In this document: in pieces, positions 32,200-43,965 of the stretch
Position numbering within the stretch: position 1 is the first letter of the stretch
Layout of the letters: each line of letters begins with the position of its first letter
Origin: Roridomyces roridus
Taxonomy: Eukaryota; Basidiomycota; Agaricomycetes; Agaricales; Mycenaceae
Assembly (NCBI GenBank): GCA_029378245.1
Contig: JARKIF010000023.1
Span: 496,001 to 560,000, forward strand
Reading direction: 5' to 3'
DNA length: 64,000 nucleotides
Notes under the pieces: model-generated
Told to the model about the DNA's origin: nothing
What the model saw: only the letters and a program-made list of their open reading frames with translations
Databases searched by the model: none
Made by a program: the position numbers and the translations under genes

Positions 32200-34667
32200 G
32201 CAGATGTGCATTGTATGGAAAGTGTATGGACCATTTTAATTTACATTTTGATGGATGCGTGAATGCAAAGACAGTGGCAGACAGTGAAGGATTGGTCCGT
32301 ATCTCCTCCGGGCGTCCCTGGTGATATCCTTGTTCAACTGATGTGAGTGACATATCAAGGACGCATGCCAACCGTCTGCGCAAAGTATGTCGCGCCCTTG
32401 TCCCCAGCTTTCGGAGTGGGTAGTAGTCTCATATTTGTTGCTGAGAGGCTGCATACAGCAGGAGGGCGTCATGAAGTCATACTGACTGAGGCGGTACGCC
32501 GATTAGGGCAAGTGCAGAATGTACGATTTGACCCGAACTTCTTGGGGAATATTACTTAATTTCGTCGGATTCGCGAGGCAGAGTTGAGAACACCGAAAAG
32601 CGGAGAACTCCGGATGGAATACTGTGCTGGTCATTAGTAACAGCCTGTAACAGCCTGTAACAGCTCTCAAAATCAATACAGTTCGCGCGCAGTGACAGGT
32701 GACACAGGGGTCCTCCTCGAGTCCCAAAAAGGGAGCTCGGGAGATGCTCATCAAAATTGGCGCGCCGTTATCGCCGGCGCACCATATACCGCACTTGATC
32801 CGTGATTGCCGATAAGTCATATCTGGTGGAGTGACGGGTTGACATCCAGTGAGTTCAATCGAATAGCTAATAGTAAAGACTCACCGGCGGTTTAACGTTC
32901 AACTAGCGGATGCAATCGCATGATACACAGCCATGTAAGGGCTCGGTGAGTTGCTTCAATCCCATTTATTCTTTCTCCTTCCGGGTTTCTCGAAATCCTT
33001 TCCTCTGCTCGGTCTCTGGGTCGTTTTACTCATCATTCCACATATGACACCCACAGCCTTCTGCTCATATGCCAGCGCCAAGACTCGGGGTGATGAGTCG
33101 AGTCTCGAATGTCTACAGCATTTCATCTCATCCTCCTCAGTCGGCGGAGGACGAGTTTTCCTCATACTGAAACTCGAACATTTATTGGTTGTACTACCCG
33201 TTTTGTACCGCGCATCCCGCGTCTCTGGCATAATCTCCTGCTCTCTTGTTCTACCATGGGGGCTCTTGGTTTGGCGCGCTACAGACCATGCAAATTCGGT
33301 ATGGACTGCTTGTTACAAAATGTGTCAGCATGTTTTCTATTCAACGATTATTCTTATCAGCCGCCAACGCGTCCGGACCCCAGCGCCTGTCCCCGAGCTG
33401 CAGAATCCGCTCCCGAATGTTTCATGATCACTCCTGACTTTTATGAGCGTGGACTCGGAATGAATTACGTCGGTATTAAGCTCCACTGAAGCCTCCGCGC
33501 AACCCGTTTTGTGTTCCATCGTCGCCGGCCGTGGATCTTTCATTATTTGGACCCCGAGGGAGACGACGATCAGGCGAAATTTTAGGAGTTGTGCGGGCTC
33601 ACAAATTCCCACTACGAGCGCCAGACTGACTCGCATGGTGAGAACGCGCCATGGAGGTGAATTCCTTGCGTACACGTTGGTCAGCAATACTGTATTCAAT
33701 TCAAACTGTGTGGAGACCGCCGTTTCTCGGCGATCGGAATGTTCAACGTTCAGTTCAATGCACGTAAGTCCTAATTGCACTGTTAGCAGTTTCACACCCT
33801 TGCGAGAACGCCGGGCTCTCCGAGCTCCTCGCATCTGGGGGGTCGATCATTTCAACAGCTGTCAACCCCGGTTGTCGCGGCTGTTGCCTGGAGGCCCTAC
33901 GTAGATACATACCGCAGGTTGGTAAATTGATCAAACGCAGTGCACGCAATGGGTACACATCCTCTCAGCTTCTTTGTTAGCGCTTTATGATGTTCTGGGC
34001 GGGAAAATATGTACATTTCTAGTTGTAGTGCTGAATAGAGATGGGTATGTAATTCGAACCACGAGCTGTCAAGATCGTCGTCTGTACGCTACCGTCCCGG
34101 CATCCGGTTATCAAATGCATCCGGAGTGTCATGCACCCGTTTGATTGCCGCTTTTTTGCTCTTCCTCTGCTCCTCCGTCCTGGTCCGGATGCGCCCTGCG
34201 CCCATCGCCTGCCAGAGAGATGCCCCTGAACCTCATTGATTCTGCGTTGCGAAACTGATTCCAACCACACCGAGCCAAGACCGAGCGCTTGGCAAGGCTG
34301 CAGCCTGGAGCCTGGGCCCGACCCCAGATGTTTGCCAGAACTCCTTTGGTCGGACGTCCTCGTTATACCCAAGCCAAAAGGAGACGCTGCTCTTCTCCGT
34401 ATGCAAAATGCGGCATATTGGCGGCTTCGAGCGGCAGCAACAAGTGGCCGCACCGCCGGTGGATGCGTGCGTGGAACTGAGATGAAACTATATGGTATGA
34501 GCATAGTCTAAGTACCGGAGATAGCTGTGGCTAATCCTAGACAGGCACAATTGCCTTGACTCGGTTTACGTCTGGTACGAACACTGCATCCCTCGAGAGG
34601 TATATAAAGGCTCACGGTATCGTCGTCCTTCCTCACTGCAGTTTGTTTGCTACGCACTCATTCCAAC
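32200..34667. other. Long stretch without a confident gene
   Basis: Several ORFs of 100-165 codons occur on both strands (for example 32951-33427 and 33337-33834) with no domain, signal or splice pattern. A short GTAACAGCCT triplication lies near 32640. A TATA-like GTATATAAAGG at about 34600 belongs to the glyoxal oxidase promoter. Confidence 0.4.
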
Positions 34668-36693
34668 ATGCGCTCTCCTACGCTTTTCTCCCTCATTCCT
34701 TTCCTGCGTCTCGCAATTGCATCTGCAGATCACACCTGGACCTTTGTGCAACAAGGCAACTCGGGGATTGTCCCACTCGAGCTCATCACGCTCTCTCCGA
34801 CGTTGGCCCTCATGTACGACCGCCCCTACGCCAACCCGCTTAAGCTTCCCGATGGCGAGTCTGCATGGGCCGGTCTCTGGCACTTTGACACCAACACGGC
34901 GACGCCGCTCAAGACGGTGACCAACACCTTCTGGTGAGTCTCATATCTTCCTTCAAGACTCATTTGTTAAGTTGACTACAGTGCGGGCGGGGCTTTCATA
35001 TCGAACGGTACACTTGTTGCTGTCGGTGGCCAACCGCTCGACAACCTTGCCGGAGGTGGCAAAGCGGGCGACGGCACGATGGGCATACGCCTCTTCGGGC
35101 CCTGCACCTCGAAAGACGGTACCGGTCCGGGATGCACCGTCATCGAGGACCCGAAAACCATGCACCTCGCCGTGACGCGCTGGTACCCAACGGCCCTGAG
35201 AATCCCCGATGGGAGTCTCATGGTCATCGGCGGTAGCGATATCCTCACGACGTTCAACGCAGCCGACATTGCCCAAAACAACATCGAATTCTTCCCCCCG
35301 CGCAAGGGCGAAGCGGGCAAGGTGAGGCCCATCAAATTCTTGAACGACACTCTCCCAGCAAACCTCTTCCCTCGGTGCGTCTTGTATCTTCTGTCCAGCT
35401 CCTCTTGCTAATTACGAAACACAGTTCAATGATCCTCCCATCTGGCCACGTCCTCATGATTGCCAACAACCAATCCATGATTTACGACATCGAGACCAAC
35501 AAGGAACTCCAGCGTCTTCCCGAGCTTCCCAACGGTGTCCGCATTGGTGTACCCTTCGACGGCTTCGCACAGTTGCTCCCTCTCTCGCCCCCGTTGTACG
35601 AGCCCACCGTTCTTGCCTGCGGTGGCTCCAACAAGCCGGACACGATCACCTTGGAGGAGATGTCCAGAAATGATGTCGCTTCGACCCAGTGCCAGCGCAT
35701 GACCTTGACTCCTGCTGGTATCGCTGCCGGCTGGGAGGTCGAGCATATGCCGGAGCCCCGTCTCATGCCTGAGACTGTCATCTTGCCCACTGGCGATGTG
35801 CTTATTATCAACGGCGCGCATTCTGGGTGAGTCACACGGTTCGATTTGCTGTCAAACTCATGCTCATGGGCATCAGGTACTCGGGGTATCCTTCCGTCAG
35901 CGATGCGGCAGTCACTAACTCCAACGCTGCTAACCCTGCGACGCGAGGTATCATGTACAGGACCTCGTTGCCCCACGGTCAAAGGTAATCAATCTATTGT
36001 ATCATTTACAGTAACTTCTGTGCTCACATTTTGTGCAAAGGCTCACTCAGACCGGTATCCCCACGAGCTCCATTCCGCGGATGTACCACTCTGCTGCGAC
36101 ATTCACCGCAAAAGGGTAAGTCTGAACACTCTCGCCAAACTCTCAGGCATTGATCGCACACAGAAATGTCATGGTCGCGGCATCCAACCCGCATCCCTTC
36201 GTTCTTACACCACCCACCAACCTGTCTTTCCCCACCGAATACCGCGTCGAATACCTTAACCCCGACTTTATTACTCACAACTCGCCCCGCCCGGTCATCT
36301 CCCACTCCCCAAGCAAGCTGGCGTTCAATGCCCAGGGCACGATCACGGTCACCATCCCGAAAAGTCTTGCTAGCGGAGAACTCCAGGGTGCGCTCCGCCT
36401 ATTATGTGCATCTCAACGACTAACTAACAACGAACAGTCTCTCTGATGGACATGGGCTACATCACCCACGGATGGCACGCCAACTCGCGTCTCGTGTTCC
36501 TCGAGCACAAGCTCAAGGGCGACCAGCTCACCATCACCGCGCCCCCGAACGGTAACATCTACCCACCCGGCCCTGCTTGGATCTACGTCACCGCCGACGG
36601 TGTGTGGAGCGAGGGTGTTCAAATTATGATTGGTGATGGTGGTAACCCGCCCCGCCCCAGTCAGGGTGTTCCTGCGGCCACCAACTGTCTCTG
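34668..36693 (+). CDS. Glyoxal oxidase (copper radical oxidase, AA5_1)
   Basis: The ATG at 34668 gives a signal peptide (SPTLFSLIPFLRLAIASA). The glyoxal-oxidase N-terminal beta-propeller follows: TVTNTFCAGGAFISNGTLVA, with the Cys that forms the Tyr-Cys radical cofactor at the intron-1 junction, then HLAVTRWYPTALRIPDGSLM and NNIEFFPPRKGEAGKVRPI. Late exons carry RMYHSAATF and YITHGWHANSRLVFLEH, which supply the copper-ligand Tyr and His residues. The C-terminal DUF1929-type domain ends PAATNCL and a stop at 36691-36693. The protein is about 560 residues in eight exons, with length and order normal for the family. It is extracellular, oxidises aldehydes such as glyoxal and methylglyoxal and yields H2O2 for peroxidases. 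The promoter has TATATAAAGG about 70 bp upstream. No C-terminal WSC domain is present. Confidence 0.92.
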
Positions 36694-37116
36694 AAGGGAG
36701 TCGAGGTGAAATAAAATACTAATAAACTAGTGTCTCTCCTTCCATTATTTATTTCTCTCCTCGGTCGGTGGCTATTTATTGATAAACAAGCGACAGATTT
36801 TCTAGTGTATTTGGGAATCTGTTTACATTAGACTTTGCTATTCGGTAATAGAATTTGTGAATCCCATTTGCTTGAGCTTGAACTCAAGAGTTTCCTTACT
36901 TCTGCGCCGTTCGACCCGGGCTGGAGCATTTCCCGTAAGGCCATGAACTTTTGGTTTTTGGCGTTCGGCGAGAAAGTATTTGCATACTTCCAGGCCCATA
37001 GAACCAAAGTTGCACGGCGGAAATTGTTGTGACAACTCGAAGCTCCGGAGTCTAAAAGATCACTGTATCACTATGCAACCCACATTGTCTTACGTCGTAA
37101 AGTACCCATTCACCAA

Positions 37117-37960
37117 TTACACACTCGTTTCCTGCGGCAGAACAACCCGCTTCACCCCCGACACCTTATCGAAAGTTTTGAATGCCTCCTCGAGCGCATT
37201 CAAACCCCCACGGACGACTTCAATCTTCATCGGCTGCAAGGACAATACGGTGTCAGCTCGATCCACCTCCCGTACAGAAAGGCACACACCTTGATGCTCC
37301 CATTACCCAACAACTCCTCGACGCGGGGATACAACTCTCTCGAAAGAGCATTATACTGAGGCCACACGGACGTCACCCAGCCCATGTACATGTCGATACC
37401 CTCGTTCTGCGCCTCCGCGACAGGGACGGGGATGATTTGGAGGAGAGTCTTCCTTTCGTCACCCACAGATTTGGTCTTCGACGCTTTGAGTACGGCGAAT
37501 CCCAAGCTGATAGTCTCCGGCGTGGATATAGCGTCAAAAACAATCGAGAGGCCGGGTGCGAGGGCGGAGATGGCCTCGACGACGGCTGCGTCGGTGAGTG
37601 TGCGATCAATGATGTGGGTTGCGCCGAGAGATTTGAGCGAGTCGGAGTGTTTAAGCGAGGCCGTGGTTATGATCGTGGAGAAACCGGAAAGGCGGGCGAG
37701 TTGGAGGGCTGCAATTACGGATTATTCAATAAGAGTTGCACACAGTGAGCAGCGTAAAACATACCGTAGTCGGGACGAGGGACAAATTATCTCTGTCTGA
37801 GATGAACGGGTACACCGGCAGCAAACAACCTATCTACAGACGCAGTGCAGGAACTGATTTATCGGAATTCACAAGGAATTAACCCAGCCACCCGATCTCC
37901 AGGATCTCCAGGGAACACAGCCGCATTCACGGCACTGACAGTGCGTTTTGAACCCTCGCA
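37117..37960 (-). pseudogene. Truncated zinc-type alcohol dehydrogenase / enoyl reductase relic
   Basis: The minus strand holds the C-terminal, cofactor-binding half of a medium-chain dehydrogenase: LQLARLSGFSTIITTASLKH, SLKSLGATHIIDR, APGLSIVFDAISTPETISL and, after a GTGTGT-CAG intron, MKIEVVRGGLNAFEEAFKTF-like sequence to VVLPQETSV and TAA at 37117-37119. Upstream only shreds remain: GDRVAGL near 37900, ending in a stop, and DNLSLVP near 37790, the sort of residues found at the end of the GroES-like domain. The first 80 or so residues expected of the family are absent because the STE3 promoter occupies that space. I read it as a 5'-truncated pseudogene similar to ToxD-type reductases. Confidence 0.65.
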
Positions 37961-38000
37961 TCTGAGACGAATTCCCACTTCTACCCCCCGCTCTTTCACC

Positions 38001-38969
38001 ATGCTCTCCCCTGACCTGGTCGCCGCGCCGTTCATTTCATCCGCTCTGGTCCTGGTGACCTTACCGCACCACTGGCGGGTGCGAAGCCACGCTGCACTCT
38101 CCATAGCCGTCTGGCTATTCGCTTTCAACCTTGTATACGCCGTTGACGCCACGATTTGGTCTGGGAATGTCGACATTGTCGCCCCACTGTGGTGCGATAT
38201 CGGTGTGTGTTTCTCGTGACTATACTGCAACAACTGATTATCCTCCCTTTTAGCTACCAAAATTATCCTCGGGGCCAAGACAAATGTCACAGGATGCAGC
38301 CTATGCCTGGCCATGCAGCTGCACCGGATCGCCTATTGCGCTGTCCGCCCTCGTGGATGGAGCGACCGTGTCGTCGATTTTGCGCTTTACTCGGGGTTTG
38401 CATTCGCTGTAATGGCACTCCGCAAGTCTGCCATCTTCGAATGAGAACAACGCGACTCAACTTTCCCAGATTACGTCGTGCAAGGCCACCGCTTCGACAT
38501 AATCCAAGATCTCGGATGCTGGCCCACCATCTACGTATCTTGGCCTTCAATCCTCATTCTAAATATCCCCCAACTAAGTGCAGCCGTCCTCGCACTCGTC
38601 TACTCAACTTTGGCTTTCGTCGAAATCTACCGCAGGCGCCGCACTTTCCGAACCATCTTAGAAAAGTGCGGCACCGGCAAACGTCAGCCACTCACCCCAG
38701 CACAATACATCCGCCTCCTCCTCACGGTCATCTTCCTCGGCTCGTACAACGTCGTCCTCATCTCCGTCAGCGCGAATGAAGATTACGCTCGGGGTTTGAA
38801 GCCATGGACCAATTGGTCTAACGTTCACTTCGACTTTTCCTTCATCGGACAATTTACCCCGGAGGACCTCGGCCCCGTGGATTTGCTGTACATATACGCC
38901 TTTTGGTTGGCGGTGCCCGTGACTGGGATTTTGTTTTTTATTGTATTTGGGATTGGGGCAGAGTCGAAC
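38001..38969 (+). CDS. STE3-type pheromone receptor (GPCR), seven-helix core; tail displaced by transposon
   Basis: The ATG at 38001 begins MLSPDLVAAPFISSALVLVT. Family landmarks are LWCDIATKIILGAKT spanning intron 1, CSLCLAMQLHRIAY (helix 3), HYVVQGHRFDIIQDLGC (the hallmark second extracellular loop), YIRLLLTVIFLGSYNVVLIS (helix 6 region) and PVTGILFFIVFGIGAES (helix 7). Intron 2 (38422-38469) is GC-AG: GCAAGT to CCCAG. It sits in the plasma membrane and senses a lipopeptide pheromone, usually as part of the B mating-type locus. After AESNG a 1.7-kb element interrupts the frame. As it stands, translation would add about 40 foreign residues and stop at 39089, leaving all seven helices but not the native tail. 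The native tail continues at 40681. No pheromone precursor with a C-terminal CaaX was recognised nearby. Confidence 0.85.
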
Positions 38970-40680
38970 GGGCTTACAGAAACTGCCGCACTGCCGCACT
39001 TTTGCCGCAGCAGCTACCGCACTGAACCGCGTGGTGCCGCACTGATGTCACACTACCGCAGTGTCACGCTTTGGTCGCAGCTGCGGTAGTTTGCTTAAAG
39101 GTAGTACCAAATTAAAAATGATATGAATAACCCAATTTGTAGTATGCTATCTGAGGACCCTCTCTGTGGTGTCCGTTTTTGAAAAGAGCCAGTACGCCGC
39201 CAGTTATATCAATTTTAAGCAACATCTGAAAAACGGGGTACTCCGAAGCAGAGCCTGTTTCAAACAATTGACGGCGGCGGAACCCGTTGAAATGAGTTCT
39301 AAACAAGCCACCTCATGTCCCCGGAGTGAATATACCTCAGTCTGACCAGTACTAGCGTATTCAAGTCCGTCAGTACAGCCGGCAGCAATGTTCAATGAAC
39401 AGCTATGGAACCGTAAGGACGTGCTCACGGCTTGTAACGATCCAGTTGGCCAAAATTTAAGTGCCGAAGTCGTCTCCGCGAAGGAGATCTCACGGCCGGC
39501 AAATACACTTTGGGTTTTCGCCATAAATGTTGATTGCATTGTGTCTTATTTGGTATGCGCTCCTTGTCTTGAACCACCACCATCGCCGATCTGGTTCCTA
39601 TCCCGGCGATGTCCCGGCAACCTTAACCTCGAGCTCCCGCTTGGCCGTGAGCTTGTGATGCCGAATACTGGCCTGTGGAGCTCTGGCGCTGATGTTGACG
39701 ACGTTTTGAGTTGATTCCGCTCGTGTTCCTCGGCTACCCCAGTACTCAGGACTCAGTTGCGGTCCAGTGCTCGCTGAGTTGCGAAGGCACATGAACAGCC
39801 GATTCGGGTGGGACGAGCGTATCGACATCCGGTTCTGCAAACCGCAGAGCTGTCGACGAGGGCCCACAAACAAAGTTGACTGGAGTTGTAGAGGCTTTTT
39901 GCTCGAAAGCAGGTGCCGCACAACTGCCGCAACTGTTGCTCTGAGCGTCAGATTAGTTAAAACAGTCGCAAAATTGATTATTTGAGTGCCCCGATGCAGT
40001 TAAGGCACTTGGCTTTGTTCGAAACAGTTACCTAAAATCGATGTATCTCATGTTTGAACTTTCGCGCTCGGAAACGGTCAACGGCAGGTTGTATAAGGAC
40101 AAATAGTCCATCCAATGGCGTCTATGTCCCGAGAGCGAAAAAAAATAGATCGAAGTTGCGGCAGTTCACAACTACTGCTGCAGTGTCACACTGCCGCACT
40201 GTCACGCCGCTTAGGTACCGCACTGCGGTGCGGCAGTTACCGCTTTGCCGCAGCTTCCAAAAAGTTGCCGCAACTTTTTCGTTCAGCTACCGCACTGTAA
40301 GTGGTACTTTGCCGCAGCTGACCGCAAGGTGCCGCACTGGACCGATTTAAGTATGCAAGTATAGTTAAAAATTTGGATGATCTATGTTCGATTCGGGGTT
40401 CTTTGGGACTCCAGATACAATACCTTTACCTAGATAAGGGACGCATGCAGAGGGAAGGCTCCAACTGCATAGATCCAAGTTCAAAATCAGATGAAACAGG
40501 CTGAATTACGGGTTCTTTGCAACTCAAGATACAATGGCTCAACGTACGACAGTCCAACATGCTCAAGGAAAGTCTTCCACCATATAAAACACCTTCCTGG
40601 GAATTTACCTACCGCAGCTGCGTGCCGCACCACTACCGCAACTACCGCTGCGGCAGCAGTGCGGTAGTTTCTGTAGGCCC
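38970..40680. mobile_element. Mutator-like non-autonomous element, 1,711 bp
   Basis: The left end is GGGCTTACAGAAACTGCCGC and the right end is the complement of GGGCCTACAGAAACTACCGC. A perfect 9-bp duplication GAGTCGAAC flanks it (38961-38969 and 40681-40689), the typical MULE length. Subterminal zones (38980-39090, 39905-39930, 40155-40345 and 40610-40670) are packed with CCGCACTG or CCGCAGC repeats in both orientations. No transposase-like frame was found. Confidence 0.8.
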
Positions 40681-40815
40681 GAGTCGAACGGGGCGTGTGC
40701 AGTGGTCTGGAGGAAGGGGGCAGGCTTGTTTGCAAGAAAGAAGCGTGGTGGAATTACGGATCGCCCGTCAGTATTCAACCCACTAGACAGACTGTCGCCT
40801 TCTTGCGATGTGTAG
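40681..40815 (+). other. Displaced C-terminal tail of the STE3 receptor
   Basis: Starting at the right copy of the 9-bp duplication, the frame is open for 44 codons and ends at TAG 40813-40815. It repeats the left-flank codons for E-S-N and continues basic and Ser/Pro-rich (VVWRKGAGLFARKKRGG), as expected for a cytoplasmic tail. Because the duplication is nine bases, precise loss of the element and one repeat would restore the frame. Confidence 0.7.
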
Positions 40816-42376
40816 ACGGAAGAAGAATTGATTTTTGTTCCGCTCATGATAGGAAGGATACCGGGACAGCAGACTTATCGAGCTGGACCCGAGTTTGAAT
40901 TAGGACATCCATCGACTTGGGCGCCGAACTGAATCCTTCGGCATTTCGAAGGCATGTACTCACCAGGAGCTTCATAGTTGCTTCACCTCCTCGACCACAA
41001 ATCGGCGCTCAATAGACATATCAATGATATTTTGAATCCCCTGCCCTTGCCGTGGCTTTCCAAAATGCCGGACGCAGAGGACATCGGAGCTGATCGTCCG
41101 TCCTCATCGTGCCGGCGAATGCTCCCTCGTCAAAACTAGAAGCCAGTCGCTGCACCAAACTGTTTCGTGCTTCAGTCGCAACCCCCTGATCTTGCCTGAT
41201 GAATGTTGGACAAATCACTGCGTTCCGCATCCCCGTAGACTGACATGCGGGCTCGCTGATTCTATCCCATGTCCAGCCCGTGTCTAGGCAACGGCATGGG
41301 TAGCTAGGCCATACCTGCGCGGCCGATACCTGCTTCCTGCTGTGTGCATCGCGATTCACCGATTGATTTTGGTTCAGGCCCGTGTACAGACGTCTCGATT
41401 CCACGCCACCTTTGAGGGCGGTGTCCTCCGCCTGCCTACCTCTGGCTAACACCCTTCTAGTGATACATCCCCTGGAGTAGCCGCACCTCACAAGACTCCC
41501 ATGTCCACGGGGATGGACAGTGGACACACCCGGTGAACACAGTGAATGATGGTTGGTCCAGCTTCTTGTCTGCGGAGACGCAAAAACCTGGGCTCGCAGA
41601 CTGGAAGGACTGAGGAATCAGATTAGTGCAAACACAGGAACTGCGGGATGATCCTAACTCCATACAAATTTAACGCGGAACATCACATCGTGATTTGAGC
41701 TTGCTCGACAGTTCATCTTCGCAGTAAGAAGTCCGAAGGTAGACCCAAACGACCATACTTAGCCCAGTATCTCGACATCAATGGGGTCTCGATAAATTGC
41801 CGCACTGCTACCGCGGCGGTAAGTGCGGTAGCGGCGCGGCAGTCAGCGCGGCAGCTGAACTCCCTATGTGTATGATTTGTGTTATGTGTTAAACAGACCT
41901 GTAGTTTGGGCTGGATCAAGACAGTGTGGAGAAACAGAGTCCATTTAGAGTACAAAGCATGTTCAGCCAAATCGATACTTGGCCGGGAATGACTTTCACA
42001 ATGACTTGTTAGATATTCAAAGTGCGGTAGTCGCGGTAGTGTGCGGTACTGCCCGCGGCGCGGCAGTCAAAAAGTGCGGCAATTTTTAACCGAGGCGCGG
42101 CAACTTGGACTGGTCACCTGGACACCTATTGCAATTGCCGTGCCTTTCCAAAACCGACCATTGTCGTTCGTCCAAGAATAGCAGTCCCTCGCTACACCAT
42201 TGATCTGTTTCAACCTTCATCCATGGGGTACGTTTAGCGCCAGGATCCACCATTTAAATCCAGCCACTGCTATCGCAATCTGTGTCCTCAGCCAGCGCGA
42301 GCGCGGGCATTCATTCTTTCCTCTCCTTCAGCTTTCATTCATCAAATTTGACTTCATTCTCATCCTCGTCGCCATC
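40816..42376. repeat. Non-coding; second cluster of CCGCA-type repeats
   Basis: At 41800-41860 and 42020-42105 dense GTGCGGTAG, GCGGCAGTC and GCCGCACTG motifs resemble the subterminal repeats of the element in STE3. They probably mark both ends of a related, more decayed insertion about 300 bp long. Clear ends and target duplication were not found. No gene was seen between 40816 and 41790. Confidence 0.4.
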
Positions 42377-42714
42377 ATGCGTATTACCGTTGTCGCATTT
42401 TTCTGTACTATGCTGTCCACCGTGCTGGCACTGCCCACCCCTCGCCACCATAAGGTTCCTACCTCTCTTTCTTCAGTGTCGACATTGTTCTGAGACGATA
42501 ATACAGGAATCATCGAGGAATGCAGCGCCCTTCAATCCTACCTCCGCATCACAGGGGAAGGTAAGTAGGCTCTACCGTTTCTCCCGTGTCCTGATCATGA
42601 AAACTCAACCCGTACGCATGCCCATTTTCTTAGAGATCCCTGCCAGCCCTCCCGCAAGAAGCTTCGAATTTGCGCCCGATTCCAGGGCCGGTATTCGTCA
42701 AAGTCGGAGCGTGA
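42377..42714 (+). CDS. Small secreted protein, unrecognised
   Basis: The ATG at 42377 opens a signal peptide (MRITVVAFFCTMLSTVLALP) followed by TPRHHK. Two introns are proposed. The first has a GTTCCT donor after HHK and a TACAG acceptor before ESSRNAAPFNPTSASQGK. The second has a GTAAGT donor and a TTCTTAG acceptor before RSLPALPQEASNLRPIPGP, ending with TGA at 42712-42714. That gives about 70 residues, Pro-rich and cysteine-free after the signal. ATTTAAAT about 120 bp upstream may be the TATA element. It has no CaaX end, so it is not a pheromone precursor. The first donor is non-consensus at +3, so the model is tentative. Confidence 0.5.
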
Positions 42715-43965
42715 ATGTTCGGGTTTATAACTACTCTTTATTGTATGCAGTGGAGTCGATTTATGGTTTCTAGTCTGGGTTTGTTCTGATGGCAGACTGA
42801 TGCAAGTGTGACGGGAATCAACGTTGAGATGCTGATTCCCCGCAGCGTTCGGTGATCTCCTAAGCCTCATCAAGCTTCTTCTTCATTGTCAACGTCAAGC
42901 CTCCGCCTCGTCATGAAGCCTCTCGTCAAGCTAACACCATCACCGGATCTCGGGCGCCCGCTTCGCTTCCCCTCTTCAACACCGCCGTGCCGGTAGTACT
43001 ATGCTTTCTCTCCTTGGCGTGATTGACCTGTTTCCATTCTTCATCATTTGTATGTCTGAACATTGCTCTCTGTTCATAGTATTAGCTTTTTTCAATACAT
43101 CTATTCTTTTTTATCTTCTTCCATTGTGTGAAATCGTGAGATTATTTGCTGTACTGAAGCTTGCAATGGAGGAGTTGCCAGGTTGGTTCCCAGCAGACAC
43201 CCAGCTGACCCTACCACCGAATCTCCAGCAAAGCTGGACTCAGTATGGATCCATTTGCTCCTTCAGCCCAGCCCCAGCATCTACCAACATAGACTCCAGC
43301 CGGCAACGGCACATGGCTCGCATGACGATTTCAGCTAGCTGATACGTGACAGCCCATCGGCGGTGTAATGATCATTAGTCTCCGACTATTTCAACTGCTG
43401 GACGCCGCAGCGCTCTCGACCACTCTCAAGTGAAATGTTACCTGTCGATCTCCGTTGCCAGTTACAACTTGTCGTGCTGAGTAACATAAAATGCCGATCC
43501 TGATGAGGTGTTCCGCGTTGTGTTGAGTGAGATGATCATATGCATCCCGCCATTGTTCTGTGCCTGCGGTGATCTGATTGTCCACTCCATGATCATGATA
43601 CGACTGAGCTGTTTCGCCTCAAACGGCCAGACAAGAACATGTTGTGAAATCCCGCTGTGCTACCTATGGTATGCGGTGTAAGTATCTCGTCTGGACTCAA
43701 GGCTTCTGCTCCTCAGTGGGCACCCGTTCGACTCGGGGTTGGGGCATAGCCGATTGCTTTTCGTCTAATTTTTTGAGCGACAGAAGTACTAGTCGCGGCA
43801 GTCGCGGCTGAATCGATTTGCCCGTCGACTCGGACCTCCCTTCACTATGTAAAACCTCAGTCTTTGGAGACTACCTTCATCCGAGTCAGTGGAAAGAAAA
43901 GATATATACACAGCGCTCAATTCGCTACACAACACCTCCTATCTAAAAATCCAACCTCACATTCC
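42715..43965. other. No gene seen
   Basis: A T-rich frame at 43001-43342 has no domain. A few CGCGGCAG repeats lie near 43795. The 3' end of the dual-finger regulator follows. Confidence 0.4.

Noticed and set aside
33337..33834. 165-codon minus-strand frame
   Set aside because: No domain or signal, and plus-strand frames of similar length overlap it.
42377..42714. Pheromone precursor near the STE3 receptor
   Set aside because: It has a signal peptide and no C-terminal CaaX, unlike lipopeptide pheromone precursors.
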